Positions 34,593-45,991 of a stretch of 64,000 nucleotides of DNA are shown here, in pieces. Both the position numbers and the translations under genes were made by a program. The notes under the pieces are model-generated. The model was given only the letters and a program-made list of their open reading frames with translations, searched no databases and was not told where the DNA came from. This stretch comes from Aldrovandia affinis (Eukaryota; Chordata; Actinopteri; Notacanthiformes; Halosauridae). The stretch is from positions 310,001-374,000 of the forward strand of contig JAINUG010000114.1 in assembly GCA_029706075.1 (NCBI GenBank), in the 5' to 3' direction. How positions within the stretch are numbered: the stretch's first letter is position 1; every line of letters starts with the position of its first letter.

Positions 34593-34929
34593 GTTATTTT
34601 GCTTCTATAACATGCCTTCTTTAACACTGATATCATAAAAATGGCCCAACTGCACATAAATATGTTTATTTTACTATATTTGTTATACTTACGTCCACAA
34701 ATGTATCCTAACTTTAGCAAATGTTAGCATATTTGTGCGAGGTATGGCTCTGCGATGTTTGAAAAAACCATACAGTGTAATACATTGTTGTAAAGCTTGT
34801 TCCCTGTAGCGTAATGTTAGAAGATCAATATATGTTCATCTTTCTTGTAGTCAGTACAATTGGTGAACGAACAAATGCTACTTGGTAGCATCAGAAATCT
34901 GAAATCTCATTGGCTAATTGGCCCTAGAT

Positions 34930-35332
34930 CCTGCGAGAAGTGTGAGCTGCCCCCATCACCCCTCACCCCCACGCCAACCCCAGTTCCTGGATCTGGACCC
35001 TCTCCACATGGTTTAGCTGCCCGCAGCCTGCCCCCCTGACTACCTAACTCAGGAGGGGCAAAGTCTTTCAGACCTGAGTCACTTTGGACTGACCATGATA
35101 TGGTCTTTTTTGGACACACCCTGTGCCGGCCAGAAGAGGATGGGCTCCCCCCCTTTTAGTCTGGTTCCTCCCAAGATTTCTCCCTACAAAGGGAGTTTTT
35201 CCTTGCCACTGTTGCCTTTAGGCTTGCTTTTGGGGGGGTCTAGGCCTGGGTTCCCCCTCTGTTAAGTGTTTTGTGACAAATCAATTGTAAAAAGCGCTAT
35301 ACAAATACATTTGATTTTGATTTTGATTTAAT
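34930..35332 (+). mobile_element. RTE/Rex-like LINE 3' end
   Basis: The segment TCCCTACAAAGGGAGTTTTT followed by CCTTGCCACTGTTGCC, then AAAAAGCGCTATACAAATAC and a TTGATTT-type tail, is a familiar 3' end of a teleost non-LTR element. No RT remains. Confidence 0.7.
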
Positions 35333-35339
35333 GTATTAC

Positions 35340-37350
35340 AAATAGAGAGACCGAGAAACAAACAAGCCATCATATAAATATAGAAACCCAAAAACCCTTG
35401 CTTTTGTAGCAGTCTGTAGAACATGCCGAAAACACATTTTTAATACCTGAACAAAGTATTTTCTGATTTATACAATTAAAAAAGGATGTATCCAAAATCT
35501 GTTGTGTCAATAAATGTCTCTAATATGTTGTCAAAATGGAATACAAATTTTCCAAAAAAATCCAATATCTCGATTTTTAAAAATTTATATACATGTATAT
35601 TTAATGACATGTTGCCTAATTTGCATATTTTAGAAAATGTGTAATACAATTTTTTTTCGTAATTATGTAATCAATTCATGGTGATATATTTTCGTTAATT
35701 GTTTTTCCCTATTCACATGCAAAAAACAGCAACAAGTGTACAGCGAGGAAAAGGCCATCTGGTCTCTGTTCGAAGGAGAGATTCTACAGGTCACAGCCAT
35801 CAGCAGGTCACACTTTAAATCATTTGTGATTTAACTCGTAAAATCATACACAATTAAGTTACAAATCTTTATTAAAAAATGCACTAGAATGAAGCATTTT
35901 GTGTTGCATTTGCAAAAAATCCACCGGATCCCCCTAGGAATTCTGACCACTGACAGCACTGCCTATAACTAACATTCACCACAGTTAATTTATTGCATTG
36001 TTTACCATATGTACCACACTGTGAAGTTCACACTTAATCCTACACTTAATCCTGTAAGAATCTTATGCATCTCAAATAGACATACTATCGTTAATATTTA
36101 CTATAATAAGGCTACAGAGAAACACACATTTTCAAAGGTTCAATAAAGGAGTACCATGTCAGATAATGCTGAATAATCTACGAAACTACAGAATTATAAA
36201 CTCCCTAACATTTGGTGACTGAATGAGACATGATGTTTGGAAGAAAACTCAAATAAGATCAAAGCTTGGAAGGGAGGGAGGATAGGGAAGCCATGCACTG
36301 GGCATGATTTGGCCCTTTAACCGGCCGTCATTAAATAATCAGCCCGGACTTAGATTCACCGCTTCCCTCCCACTCCTGGTGACGCAACCCAATTACCTAA
36401 ATTCCAGAGTTCCAGGATTTACCGAGGAAGCCCGCCGGAATCTGATACTGAAACTGCGGGTGAGACAGGCACCACGCTGGAATGTCCTGATTAGCCGATC
36501 TACGTGAAGCTGAAGTAAATCTGCTCAGGCAGCCCATGGGCTCACTTTTAATGCGTGGTTTTTTGGGGCGGTGAGAGATGCAAACATCCGCAAAGAACTC
36601 TTTATTTCTCCCCGCAGAGCTACCATAAATCCAGGAATCTTGACTAAATGATACCACATGTATCTACCTCCACAACCTCTTCCTGAACAACACAGATCGC
36701 ATGGGTTCATATAAAATATAGTGTGGCTCAAGCAAGCTGAGAAAATAGCATTGCTGAATGCAAATATCTGCTAAACACTCAGTTTACATCAGACTCCTTT
36801 TAAAAAGGCAGAAGAGGCGTGCACTGCTGTTCTCTGAATAAAACACAAGTGTGCTGGCAATTGTGTACTTCGGAGCAGGGTTTAGGACAATGAGGCAGCA
36901 TTAATGATAACATGGGGAATGACATTTTCCCCTGCTCTAGTAACTCATAGGCACATTCATGGACATCTTCTCGAGTCCCCAGTGTTACAGCACTTTTGTA
37001 AATGGCACAGCCTTCCTTTGATTTAAAGCCATCAGTCACTGGTCTCAGGGGCTAGGAATCTAAGTACACTCTCTCAGCTGGAGTGTACATTGAGTTCTGT
37101 GTCTGTTTTATAATACCAGCATCTTCCCCCTGCCCTGAATAACAGCTCCTGATCTGGGGGGCAGTTCAGAGAGCCATTCCAACTGCACATTTTATTAGAA
37201 GGAGCTTTGTGATGCAGCCCTAATAACTCTGTCTGTTTCTCTTTACGCTTCGGGTGATTCCATTTTGCTTTGCTTGCTATTTATAGAATGTCCCTTCCCC
37301 ATTTTTGGGGGGTTGTACTTGTGGCGGTCTGAGTGTGCCTGTGTGTGCGC

Positions 37351-37381
<31 letters not shown>

Positions 37382-39296
37382 TGACATTAATGATGCATTA
37401 CTTTAACTTGTTTTCGTATTCACGCTTCACACATTAACCGTTCCTTGCAGGGACATCAGTAGATCTTGAGCTAAGGCACGTGCCAGCCAGTTGGGTCAGT
37501 TGGAGGAGCCAGTGGCAAATAAAGACAGAAAACTGCTGACACGCGAATCGCCCTGATGATGATCATCCTCCACTCCACTGGCCAGGTAATTACCCTGTAC
37601 CCTGAAGCTTGTGTGCTTCATGGGACAATGGCCATTGGAGGTAGACGTGAGAGAAGGGACAATCACTTATGTGTGTCTCTCTCCACAAAACACAGCCACA
37701 GCGGAGAGCACACGACAGGCCGAGGGGTGAATGTGAGGGGTGAAGCCATGGAGAGAAACCATAGAGAGGGATTCAGCCTCACTGTACACCGACTCCTCTC
37801 TGACCAGCTGCCACTAAAACCCAGTACCTTCCAATGAAACGTGCTGTAATGCATCTGTACAGTCTTTTCTGTACAGTTACTGTGTATTCATTGAGTTTTT
37901 ATTAAATTACCATGTTAAATTATGTACTTGTGCCCCTTTTATTGTGTAACGCATCCTGGCTTGGATTGTCCCCCTTCTAGAGGGGAGTTGGGTTCTGTAA
38001 AGGTCATCAATGTACTAGCCTGCCACGCAGTAACACAGCCAGACATCTGAGATCTTTACTACTACACTGAAAGCATCCTGCTGGTTTCTGGACCTGACTT
38101 CAGAAGGTCACTCCTACTGTGTGTGACATGCCGATTGCCCCTGTACATCAAAACTGGGATGTTTTCTCCCCTGGTCCTTGCGCTCTTCATATAAGCACCG
38201 AGGTAGTATAATAACAACCACAGACAGTTTCTTCACAGGCAAAGTTCTGAAAGCGATGGAAACAAACCAGGCGACCCATTAGGGATTACGGAGCAGAGCC
38301 CCACCCTGAATGCAATTGCACTCATAAACAAAACACCCACTGCAATAATTTAACTGCTCTGCTCGTATTTTAAATAGCCCAAGTCAACATCGGCCAAATA
38401 ACAACAACAAAAAATTTGACGGCGCTCACATAAGGCTGCCTTTCGCTCTCTGGATTATGGTAAACAATGGGCTGGGCCACTATTCCAGTTTCACAAATGG
38501 CCCAAGTGGTCACTAATCACTATATGTAAGCACAACGGTTGACTTCAACAACAAGGCAACAACGCAACTTCAACAGCAGCGAGGCGACTGAGAAATATTG
38601 GTGTTCAGGTAATTCCCAGGTTGTTTGAGTGACCAATGGACGTGGTTGGGGAAACTGAGCCGGTCCTGCAATGTACAGAGGGGGCGTGTCATGGCTTTTA
38701 AAGAGGCTCGTGAACACTTTCTGTTTAACAGCCCCCGGGGTCAAAGATAACGGCCTGCCAGAAGACAATGGTGGCTGACTAATTAGGGAGTGAAATCTCC
38801 ACAGACTGCTCTTTCATGTGCAGACTGCAAACAAAAATGCTTCCAGACAATGCTACTCTTAGTTTCCATTTCCTTGCCATGGGAGAAGGCCAAAAAAGGG
38901 GAGAAATTAAGAAGAAGGTAATTTGTTCCGGAAAAAAGACAAGAGGTGCACATGAACCACAATCTTTAATGAGGAGAGCTCTGTTACCGCTGTGCCGTAG
39001 TATAATGGAAAGTCTTCCACTGTCTTTGTGCATTTACAGCCACCTGATCAGACATGCTGTGGCAACAGATGGTAAAATATCTGCCATAAACACACAAACT
39101 CGCACAAAACACTCCACAAGTACAGTCCCACAAATGTCCAAAGGCTATATATGGTGAATATAATGTGTATATACTGCACACAAAGTCTTGAGATTAAATG
39201 CATTGAGAAAGCCAGCAGACAGAACCAATTTCAGAGAACCAACCAATGCAACAGTGCAAAAGAGAATTCAAACACATCTTTACCAAAAACACATAC
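35340..39296. other. frmd4a large intron, 5' part, mostly unique
   Basis: Nearly 4 kb directly 3' of the exon at 39297 (in gene direction) without a recognised mobile element. There is a GT microsatellite at 37352-37379. Mixed-composition unique blocks near 36290-36620 and 38300-38700 could be regulatory. The contrast with the element-rich middle of the intron is clear. Confidence 0.55.
37352..37379. repeat. (GT)n microsatellite
   Basis: A pure GT run of about 28 bases with imperfect GT-rich sequence just before it. Confidence 0.95.
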
Positions 39297-39383
39297 CTTT
39301 CTGGGCTTCACTTTGTCCTGGTGGTCATACTGAAAGATGCCTTTGTAGCTCAGCCCCAGCCACCATGGAATACCCTGTTTGTC
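39297..39383 (-). CDS. frmd4a: frmd4a exon, FERM F3 lobe
   Basis: The exon encodes DKQGIPWWLGLSYKGIFQYD then HQDKVKPRK, the first strands of the PTB/PH-like F3 lobe. The acceptor is CAACAG and the donor GTATGT, phase 0 at both ends (87 bases). The intron that follows in the gene is the largest in the window, 24.9 kb. Confidence 0.97.
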
Positions 39384-39571
39384 CTGTTGCAATAGGGCAA
39401 AGAAGCATTTATCACAGGAGGCACTGAGGACATGTGGGATAAGCTATCACATGCTACCATCTGCTCCAGGTGCCTGGAGCAGAGCCTGCTCTGGGGTCTC
39501 AGCAGCCTGCCCTATTAGCTATCACAGCTAAGGCTGGGCTGCGTTCACAGGCCTCTCCGGCCCTGTTTGAA

Positions 39572-40670
39572 AGACGAGCAGAGTGGTGTAGTGAATAAGG
39601 AACTGGGCTAAAAACCAGGAGGTTGCAGGGGTATTCCCAGGTGGGCCATTGTACCCTTGAGCAAGTTACTTAACCTGAATTGCATCGGTTAATATCCAGT
39701 TGCTTAAAATAATAATATATAAAATACAGGCAGTCCCCGGGTTACGAACGTCCGGCTTACGGACAACCCGTACTTACAAACGGACTGCCATAAGGCCCAT
39801 TATGTTTTAAAAAATGGGTTAAATACAATGGTTCGTAATAACGAACGCACGCACTACTTTGTGATGCTCATGAAAACATGGCTCAAGGAACAGAGATCAC
39901 CGTCCGTTATTTTAAGACAGATCACGGTGCCGTTTTTCTCTTTCTCTTACCCTTACAACGATGCCTCCAAAGCGTAAATCCGATGCAAGTGCTGGTGATG
40001 CATCAAAGAAAAGGAAAACAATCACCATGGAAAGTAAAGTTGAAATAATAAAGAGATCGGAGAGAGTTGAAACGCCATCAGCCATTGGGAAAGCATTAGG
40101 CTACAGCCGGTCAACGATCGGTTTTTAAAAAACAATTTAAAAAGACAAAGGGAGAATAATGGAGCATGTGAAAGGCCATGCCCCAATGAATGCCACAATT
40201 ATTACCAAGCAACGCAGTGGTTTAATTATTGAGATGGAGAGGCTATTGATAATTTGGATAGAAGACCAAAATCAGCGTAATTAGCCTTTCTTTAGTGCAA
40301 GAAATGGCTCGAAGCCTTTCTTTAATGTTTTTTTTTACAGTACAGTACTGTATGTACATAGTTACTTTTATTATTACTGTATCATTATTATTATTATTAA
40401 TATTACAGTATTGTTATTATTACAGTATTATTATGTACTGAATGTTATGTTTAAGATGTTTTATTGTATTTGGAAGTTTTTCTTAAGTGTTTCATATGCA
40501 CAGAAAGGTCAAATAAATATTATACTAAGACAAACATATGACTAAGTGACGATTAATAAGAACTGTATGTACCTGTTCCGACTTACATACAAATTCGACT
40601 TAAAGACAGACTTAAGAACGGATCTCGTTCGTAACCCGGGGACTGCCTGTATAAGCGCTTTAACTTTCAG
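39572..40670 (+). mobile_element. V-SINE-like SINE carrying a Tigger insertion
   Basis: The V-SINE head (GAGTGGTGTAGTGAATAAGG, GGTTGCAGGGGTATTCCC) and V-domain (CATTGTACCCTTGAGCAAGT) run from 39572 to about 39725. The Tigger element at 39727-40649 interrupts it near its 3' end, and a short GCGCTTT piece follows. Confidence 0.85.
39727..40649 (+). mobile_element. Tigger (pogo-clade) element, internally deleted
   Basis: The terminal inverted repeats CAGGCAGTCCCCGGGTTACG and, in reverse, the same 20 bases from 40649 leftward match over at least 25 bases and are flanked by TA. From 39961 a start codon opens MPPKRKSDASAGDASKKRKT, then MESKVEIIKRSERVETPSAI and GKALGYSRSTI, the CENP-B-type helix-turn-helix start of Tigger transposase. 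The rest of the transposase, including the DDE domain, is absent. Confidence 0.93.
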
Positions 40671-41371
40671 TACCCAACAGGAATCTGAGGCTTGCCATAA
40701 AGGAATGGTTGGCATTGAGATGGAGGAATCTGTGGAATCTGTGGAACCAGTACTTATCCGTCTCGATTTGGGCAACAGTGACTAATCTGAAATACTGTGA
40801 AAATGCCAGCCCTGAAATATGAATTTCGAGTTAATGGCCCTTGCCCTTTAATGTGTCCTGTAATACAAAGGGGCAGTTGTTTATCACAGCACAACTCACA
40901 AACCTGCCTCTGACTGCCTCAGACAGGTGCAGGTTTTGCTGGAGGTGAAAAGCAACAAGTTGGAATTTTTTTATTACATGAATTAAGGTTATTCGATAAT
41001 TAAGGTATTTAGATCTGTGGTTTTCAACCTCAGTCCTGGGGGCCCACTGTGTATGCTAGTTTTCATTCCAATCAATCTCTTTGAGTTCCATAATTTTGTG
41101 CCGAAACAGATTTTAACTTAATTTGACTTTAACCATTTTTTAATCTTAATTTTCCACAAAATTGGTTAGTTTCACTGAGCAGGTGTCCACACTTTCAGCA
41201 TTTCAACTTCACTGATTTCAGTTGTAAGTCTATCTATAAAGAAATTTAAAATGATCTCTTTCAAACCTTTCCACAGTACATTACAGAAAATGAAAGCAGT
41301 ACTAGTCAGACTTAATCTGACTGATTAAAAGTCCTTAAATTAATATAGAATATTATTTTTTTATAACATGT
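40671..41371. other. frmd4a intron, possible old repeat
   Basis: About 0.7 kb. The segment 41010-41200 (TTTCAACCTCAGTCCTGGGG onward) has the look of a dispersed vertebrate repeat, but I cannot name it. Confidence 0.4.
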
Positions 41372-41374
41372 TAA

Positions 41375-42037
41375 CTGTGCGTTCTCAAACAGCGGGTGAT
41401 TCGGCAACTAGTTGCCCGAAATGCATTAATTGTCTATGAGAGCGGGCGATCATGGCGATTCAGCGATTCGGCGGACACAGAAAACTGAAAAGTTGCCCGG
41501 TAAGAGCCAATCAAAATGCATCCACGCGGAACCAACACAACACCGAAATTTGGTTCCTAGTTCCGACACTTCAACATGAATGAGGAGAAACTGATAACAG
41601 CAGTCTGCAGTACCCCCATACTTTATTTAATCCTAAAAGCATAAATATTTATAGCTAGCTAAACTTATATGGCCTACATACATCTTATTTAATGTTTGTG
41701 TTGGTTAAAAGGCAATTTTTTATCGCATGGGTACGTTTGGAAAAACGTACCGGAGACAAATTGCGAGCCGTTTCCAACGCAAGTAAATGGCTGCAATTGT
41801 AAAAAGCCTTCTGAGTTTTAGTTTGCGGTTCATCATTGAAGGAAACAATACTGCTAGCCAACTAATATTTATAATAAATATTCTCAAAATCTATGATGAA
41901 CTATTCGTTTACCATGCAAAAATTTCGTAAGCACGTCGGAAGCACTTTGAGGAGGCCATTCAAGCGTGACAACACAAGTGGGGAACGCCCACTGGGCGAT
42001 TTCATCGCCTAGTATCGCCCGCTGTTAGAACGCGGGG
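41375..42037 (+). mobile_element. PIF/Harbinger-type non-autonomous element
   Basis: The ends CTGTGCGTTCTCAAACAGCG and, in reverse, CCCCGCGTTCTAACAGCGGG form imperfect terminal inverted repeats, flanked by the 3-bp direct repeat TAA (41372-41374 and 42038-42040), as made by Harbinger transposases. Inside, from 41576, MNEEKLITAVCSTPILYLI resembles the start of the MADF/MYB-like protein of Harbinger elements. No transposase is present. Confidence 0.85.
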
Positions 42038-42112
42038 TAAGAGGGTAAATCAGTGGGCCAAGCACTATCCACTGTCTCAGTCTGACACAATATGAGCGAG
42101 ATAAGGGCCTAC

Positions 42113-42170
42113 CTTCACAGCGTAGTAATGGACTCCATATGTGGGGAGGGACTCCACTATGCTCATATAA
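42113..42170 (-). CDS. frmd4a: frmd4a exon, FERM F2/F3 junction (58 bp)
   Basis: One leading base completes the Asn codon, then 19 codons read YMSIVESLPTYGVHYYAVK, which appears identical to human FRMD4A. It closes the F2 lobe and opens F3. The acceptor is CCACAG and the donor GTAGGC. The exon ends in phase 0. An intact Harbinger-type element ends about 70 bases beyond its donor. Confidence 0.97.
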
Positions 42171-42774
42171 CTGTGGAGGAGAGAAGAAAGACACATGGAA
42201 CTCTAAAGTGCACTCTCAGCTCTGAATGGCAGGGTTCACTTAGGGTTTTAATATCATTCCTGCACATATTGCACTTCAAAACCATGAGCACATCTCCAAA
42301 ACTTGGCTGTGCACCAACCGGACCAAAGAATATGTCAAAGCACATGCAACAATGCATATGTAATTGAGGATTCAGTTTAGCCTAGGTTAAACTATCTCCA
42401 TTAGTGGAGGTGACTGAAGAGTTAACATTGTAAATGCAAGCAGTGGTTTGGGGGACAGTTGTACAGGCATAAATGGCTGCTGGTTCTGTTCTGCAAACAT
42501 ATATAGTGGTTAATCTTTAAATGGTCACTTAATATGTGTATATATTATTAATACAAGTCGTGGAAAAAGTAATTAGGTATTTTAATATGAACCCCAAGGG
42601 AAGTGGACTTACCAACCCTGGTCAATGGTCCTTACCATTGTGGTAATGTGTGGTACATCTAAGAATCACAAGCATAGCCTGAACTTCCAGCTTCACTCCA
42701 GCAAGAGAGCACGTGACAGAGAAGAAGCTGAGGTATGAAGCTATCACTTTTATGGGAGCTCTCGCCCTACTTAC
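42171..42774. other. frmd4a intron, unique sequence
   Basis: About 600 bases between two FERM exons with nothing recognised. Confidence 0.6.
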
Positions 42775-42840
42775 TTGACGATGGCCTGGCCCCTTGACTG
42801 ACCACTGAGCTTCTTGTAGTGCTCGACCACTCGGTCCTCA
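42775..42840 (-). CDS. frmd4a: frmd4a exon, FERM F2 lobe (66 bp)
   Basis: The exon encodes EDRVVEHYKKLSGQSRGQAI followed by V and two bases of an Asn codon, matching the CEDRVIEHYKKL region of FRMD4A. The acceptor is TTTCAG and the donor GTAAGT. It is phase 2 at both ends. A tRNA-derived SINE in the gene's sense orientation was inserted so that its target duplication ends only 39 bases before this acceptor. Confidence 0.97.
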
Positions 42841-42890
42841 CTGAAACACAAACCAAGCGACGCATCAGTTCCACACACGACACAGGCTTT

Positions 42891-43285
42891 AAAAAATTAT
42901 CATAATAATTTATAAATGTATTTCGAATTTTTTCCTGTTTTTCTCCCAATTTGGTTGCCTCTATTTATCTCAATTCCCCTCCCCCACGAGTCCGCCGCCC
43001 GTCCTCCGGGTCGAGACACTCTTTCCGGGCCGATTGATCCGCCTCTTCCGAGACAGAATTCTACCACGGACGCCTTTACCTGTTCCTCGACGGACTCGTG
43101 TCGGCTCACCCTCCCCCCTCCCCCGGAGGCAGACAGCCAAATGCCGCCTCCGATCGGAGCTGATGACCAGGGCCGGTCTGGTAGAGACACGGGTTTCGAA
43201 CCGCTTCCCTGACAGGCAGCGCACACCACACCGGACCAGTCAAAGTGTGGTGCGTTAGACCGCTACGCCATCCGCCGCCCATACA
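42891..43285 (-). mobile_element. tRNA-derived SINE close to an exon acceptor
   Basis: A complete minus-strand copy: tRNA-like head GGCGGCGGATGGCGTAGCGG (A box) and AGCGGTTCGAAACCCG (B box), body with GTCTCGGAAGAGGCGG, tail ACCAAATTGGGAGAAAAACA. The 11-bp direct repeats ACACAGGCTTT at 42880-42890 and 43286-43296 mark the insertion. It has the same orientation as frmd4a. The left repeat lies 39 bases from the exon at 42775-42840. Confidence 0.95.
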
Positions 43286-43299
43286 ACACAGGCTTTTTG

Positions 43300-44540
43300 A
43301 ATCAGGGTAGAGTCAGATCTTCATTGAACAAACTCACGGAATGAACTGATGCCGAGGCAGATCTTTGACATCACGGACACATATGTGATGACCCACTTCA
43401 TTCAGTGTAGGGAGGTAACATTACTTTTTGGACGTTACAAGGCAATAAGCAAGCTACAGTCACACTGGTGTTAAGTGACGCCATAAACAATCAATCACAG
43501 ATCAGTGCGGAGAGAATTTCCTTCAGATGAGCAAAAGTCCTCTGATCAGACGATTGACATCTGACACTGGAATACAGCAATGAAGACATCAAAGTGGATT
43601 CGCTAAGTGGATGCTATATGACCAAGGGAATTCAGGCCAACCCATTTGAGTTATAGGTGGTAGACTAGAGGGGAAAGTTCCACTGCTTTTTTATGAGACC
43701 AGGCTGTCAGCATATTGCCATTAGAGCAATAGTAAGAATGTCTGCAGTCATAAATTGTTAGATAGAACTGCATTGAAAAAGGAGAAATGGGGGCTAGCCC
43801 TTTGTGCAGTACTACGCCCCCATGGTCCGGAATCTAATCCTGACCATGCCAATGCCAACCGTGGCCAACAGCCCAGCGCACAACTGGACATAGCATCACC
43901 CAGATAGGGATTTGCCCCACCTCAGCTAAGCTGGTGGACTATAGAGTGAAAAGAAGTTGCAGCTGTCTACACACATTTCAGTGAACACAAATGCATGATG
44001 TTGCATTGATGGAACAGGCCTTCAATAACTGCCCATTCCAGGCTGGGATTCATGAGTGATGATTAATCTGAAGACTTCCACAGGGATGCATAACACTTTC
44101 ACATTTAAAAATGTAAAACTCTACAGAGATGTTGGAAGTGAGATCAGGATTTTACAGAAAGCCTAGGCTTGCAGTGGGCAGAGAGAGGGTGCTTCCACCC
44201 GGATCAACTACTGATCTGGAATTCCCCTCACACAGATCACACTGCTGTGAAGCTGTGCTAAAATATGCAGAGTTTCATCCATAATTCATCTTGCCGGCAG
44301 CAAGATACCAATATGCGTGTCATAGCCAGACTTGAGGTCTCAGTCCACTGCATTTAGGGACTTGGCCTGAAGGGAATGTCAAGTGTGTGCTGATTACAAA
44401 AAAAGAACAAAACATTATGTTTAAAATTAGGCCATATGATGTCATTCAAAACCGCTTGTTCATTTGCACTCTTATTCAGAGTTTGAAAAGTAAATCCAAA
44501 CTTATACGAAACAGACTAAGCACTGATCACAAAACTATCC
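43300..44540. other. frmd4a intron, mostly unassigned
   Basis: About 1.2 kb. The part at 43790-43950 (GCCAATGCCAACCGTGGCC, CATCACCCAGATAGGGA) resembles the body of some fish SINEs but has no clear tRNA head. Nothing else was recognised. Confidence 0.45.
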
Positions 44541-44548
44541 TCATAATT

Positions 44549-44806
44549 CAGACCAGGGGGCTGTGCTCTTTATTCAGACCAGGGGGCTGTGCTCTTTATT
44601 CAGACCAGGGGGCTGTGCTCTTTATTCAGACCTGAGGGGCTGTTCCATATTCAGACTTTATTCAGGGGCTGTGCTCTTTATTCAGACCAGGGGGCTGTGC
44701 TCCTTATTCAGACCAGGGGGCTGTGCTCTTTATTCAGACCAGGGGGCTGTGCTCTTTATTCAGGCAGGGGCTGTGTTCTTTATTCAGACCAGCGAGCTGC
44801 TCTTTA
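44549..44806. repeat. 26-bp minisatellite with sense AATAAA hexamers
   Basis: About nine to ten units of CAGACCAGGGGGCTGTGCTC plus TTTATT, with some truncated units. On the frmd4a strand each good unit contains AATAAA; I count eight exact hexamers between 44569 and 44784. The array begins about 33 bases after the GTGAGT donor of the exon at 44840-44923. Three overlapping plus-strand frames here are repeat artefacts. Confidence 0.96.
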
Positions 44807-44839
44807 TAGCTTTTTAGCTCAAACAGCGCTGTGACTCAC

Positions 44840-44923
44840 CAGTAAGCCAGAGAGGGGTGCTCCTTCAATGCCTGGGTCGGTAGAGCTGGCAGCTTCTTTA
44901 GGTCCGCCCTTGTGACCTCATTA
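44840..44923 (-). CDS. frmd4a: frmd4a exon, FERM F2 lobe
   Basis: The exon encodes NEVTRADLKKLPALPTQALK then EHPSLAY and the first two bases of a Cys codon. This is the central F2 lobe of FRMD4A. The acceptor is TATTAG and the donor GTGAGT. It is phase 2 at both ends (84 bases), so skipping would keep the frame. A 26-bp minisatellite starts about 33 bases after its donor in the direction of transcription. Confidence 0.97.
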
Positions 44924-45990
44924 CTAATACAAAAATAATGAATGGGGGGAAAACATTACAAAGATAAAGCCACAATATTAAATTGGACCCAACCCTGTTT
45001 AGCTAGTTTGCACAACACCACATCTGGTCTCCCAGCATGAAATCCAAAGGCAATGATTTCTGAAATTAATTTCAGTCAGAACATATTTCGACTTTTTATT
45101 AGATGGTAAACATTTTAGTGAATTCAATCGAACAGTGCACTGGTCTGTACCACTGGAATGTTTTGAGTGGGACTGGTTTACACATCGTTTCTCTCAATTA
45201 CAGAGGTGATCCGAGGGTCAGCATTGGAGCTGAAGAGGGGGTGAATCTGGTCCCTGTGTGGAGTTTGTTGTCATAGTGAGAGTGTGGAACAGATGTGTAC
45301 TCTGTCTGTCTAGGGGAACAGCTGGAGGGGGGAGCTATTCATCCAATGACTCAGCCCTCAGGACTGAACCCACACCCCCCAGAGACCTCACACAAACGGC
45401 CGAAACTGCATCCCACACAAGGCGGCTGCCATCAATAGGGGGGTTGGTCAGAGGAAAACATAGGGTTATGGCACATTCCAGACCTGTGTGGGACTATTAC
45501 AGTAACAGTTGGGTTTATTTATCTTACTATTTGGGGAGGAGAGGTGGTCGTATTTCATTAGCTTTTAGCTTCCAGTGATGTTTGCACTTCTCATAATACT
45601 GGCACACTTTTTACTAACTACAGGCAGTACCATGAATTTCATTTTCAAGCTAATTTTAAACCATTAACGAGTATGCAGTCAATAACAGTTAAGTTCACCT
45701 GAGATCGCAATGTAGGAAAATGGCAAACCGCAAATAACTTATAATCAAATGCACTTTAATAGCTGTGAATACCCGCTGTGCTCCTGCACTTGACAAGACA
45801 CTGCTATTGAAATAATATGGTATCTGGTGTACAAGCAAGTAGAACAGAAGTGGAGACCTTTTTAGTTGTCTCAGGAGAATAGTTCTGATCAAACAAAACA
45901 ATGAAAATGGATAAGCCAGAGAACAGGCAAATTAAATAACACACTGACGTGAAAATGACACCGTTGCATATGTCTTAATATGCCCGCTGT
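44924..45990. other. frmd4a intron, unique sequence
   Basis: About 1.1 kb between exon 44840-44923 and a SINE, with nothing recognised. Confidence 0.55.
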
Positions 45991-45991
45991 T

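Noticed and set aside
42891-43285. tRNA genes (A and B boxes) at SINE heads, also at 32764, 33310, 45992 and 63812
   Set aside because: The sequences do not fold as full tRNAs and are followed by SINE bodies, tails and target duplications.
44549-44806. CRISPR-like spaced repeats or a repeat-protein gene
   Set aside because: Units are contiguous with no unique spacers, and the host is a vertebrate intron; the open frames are repeat artefacts.
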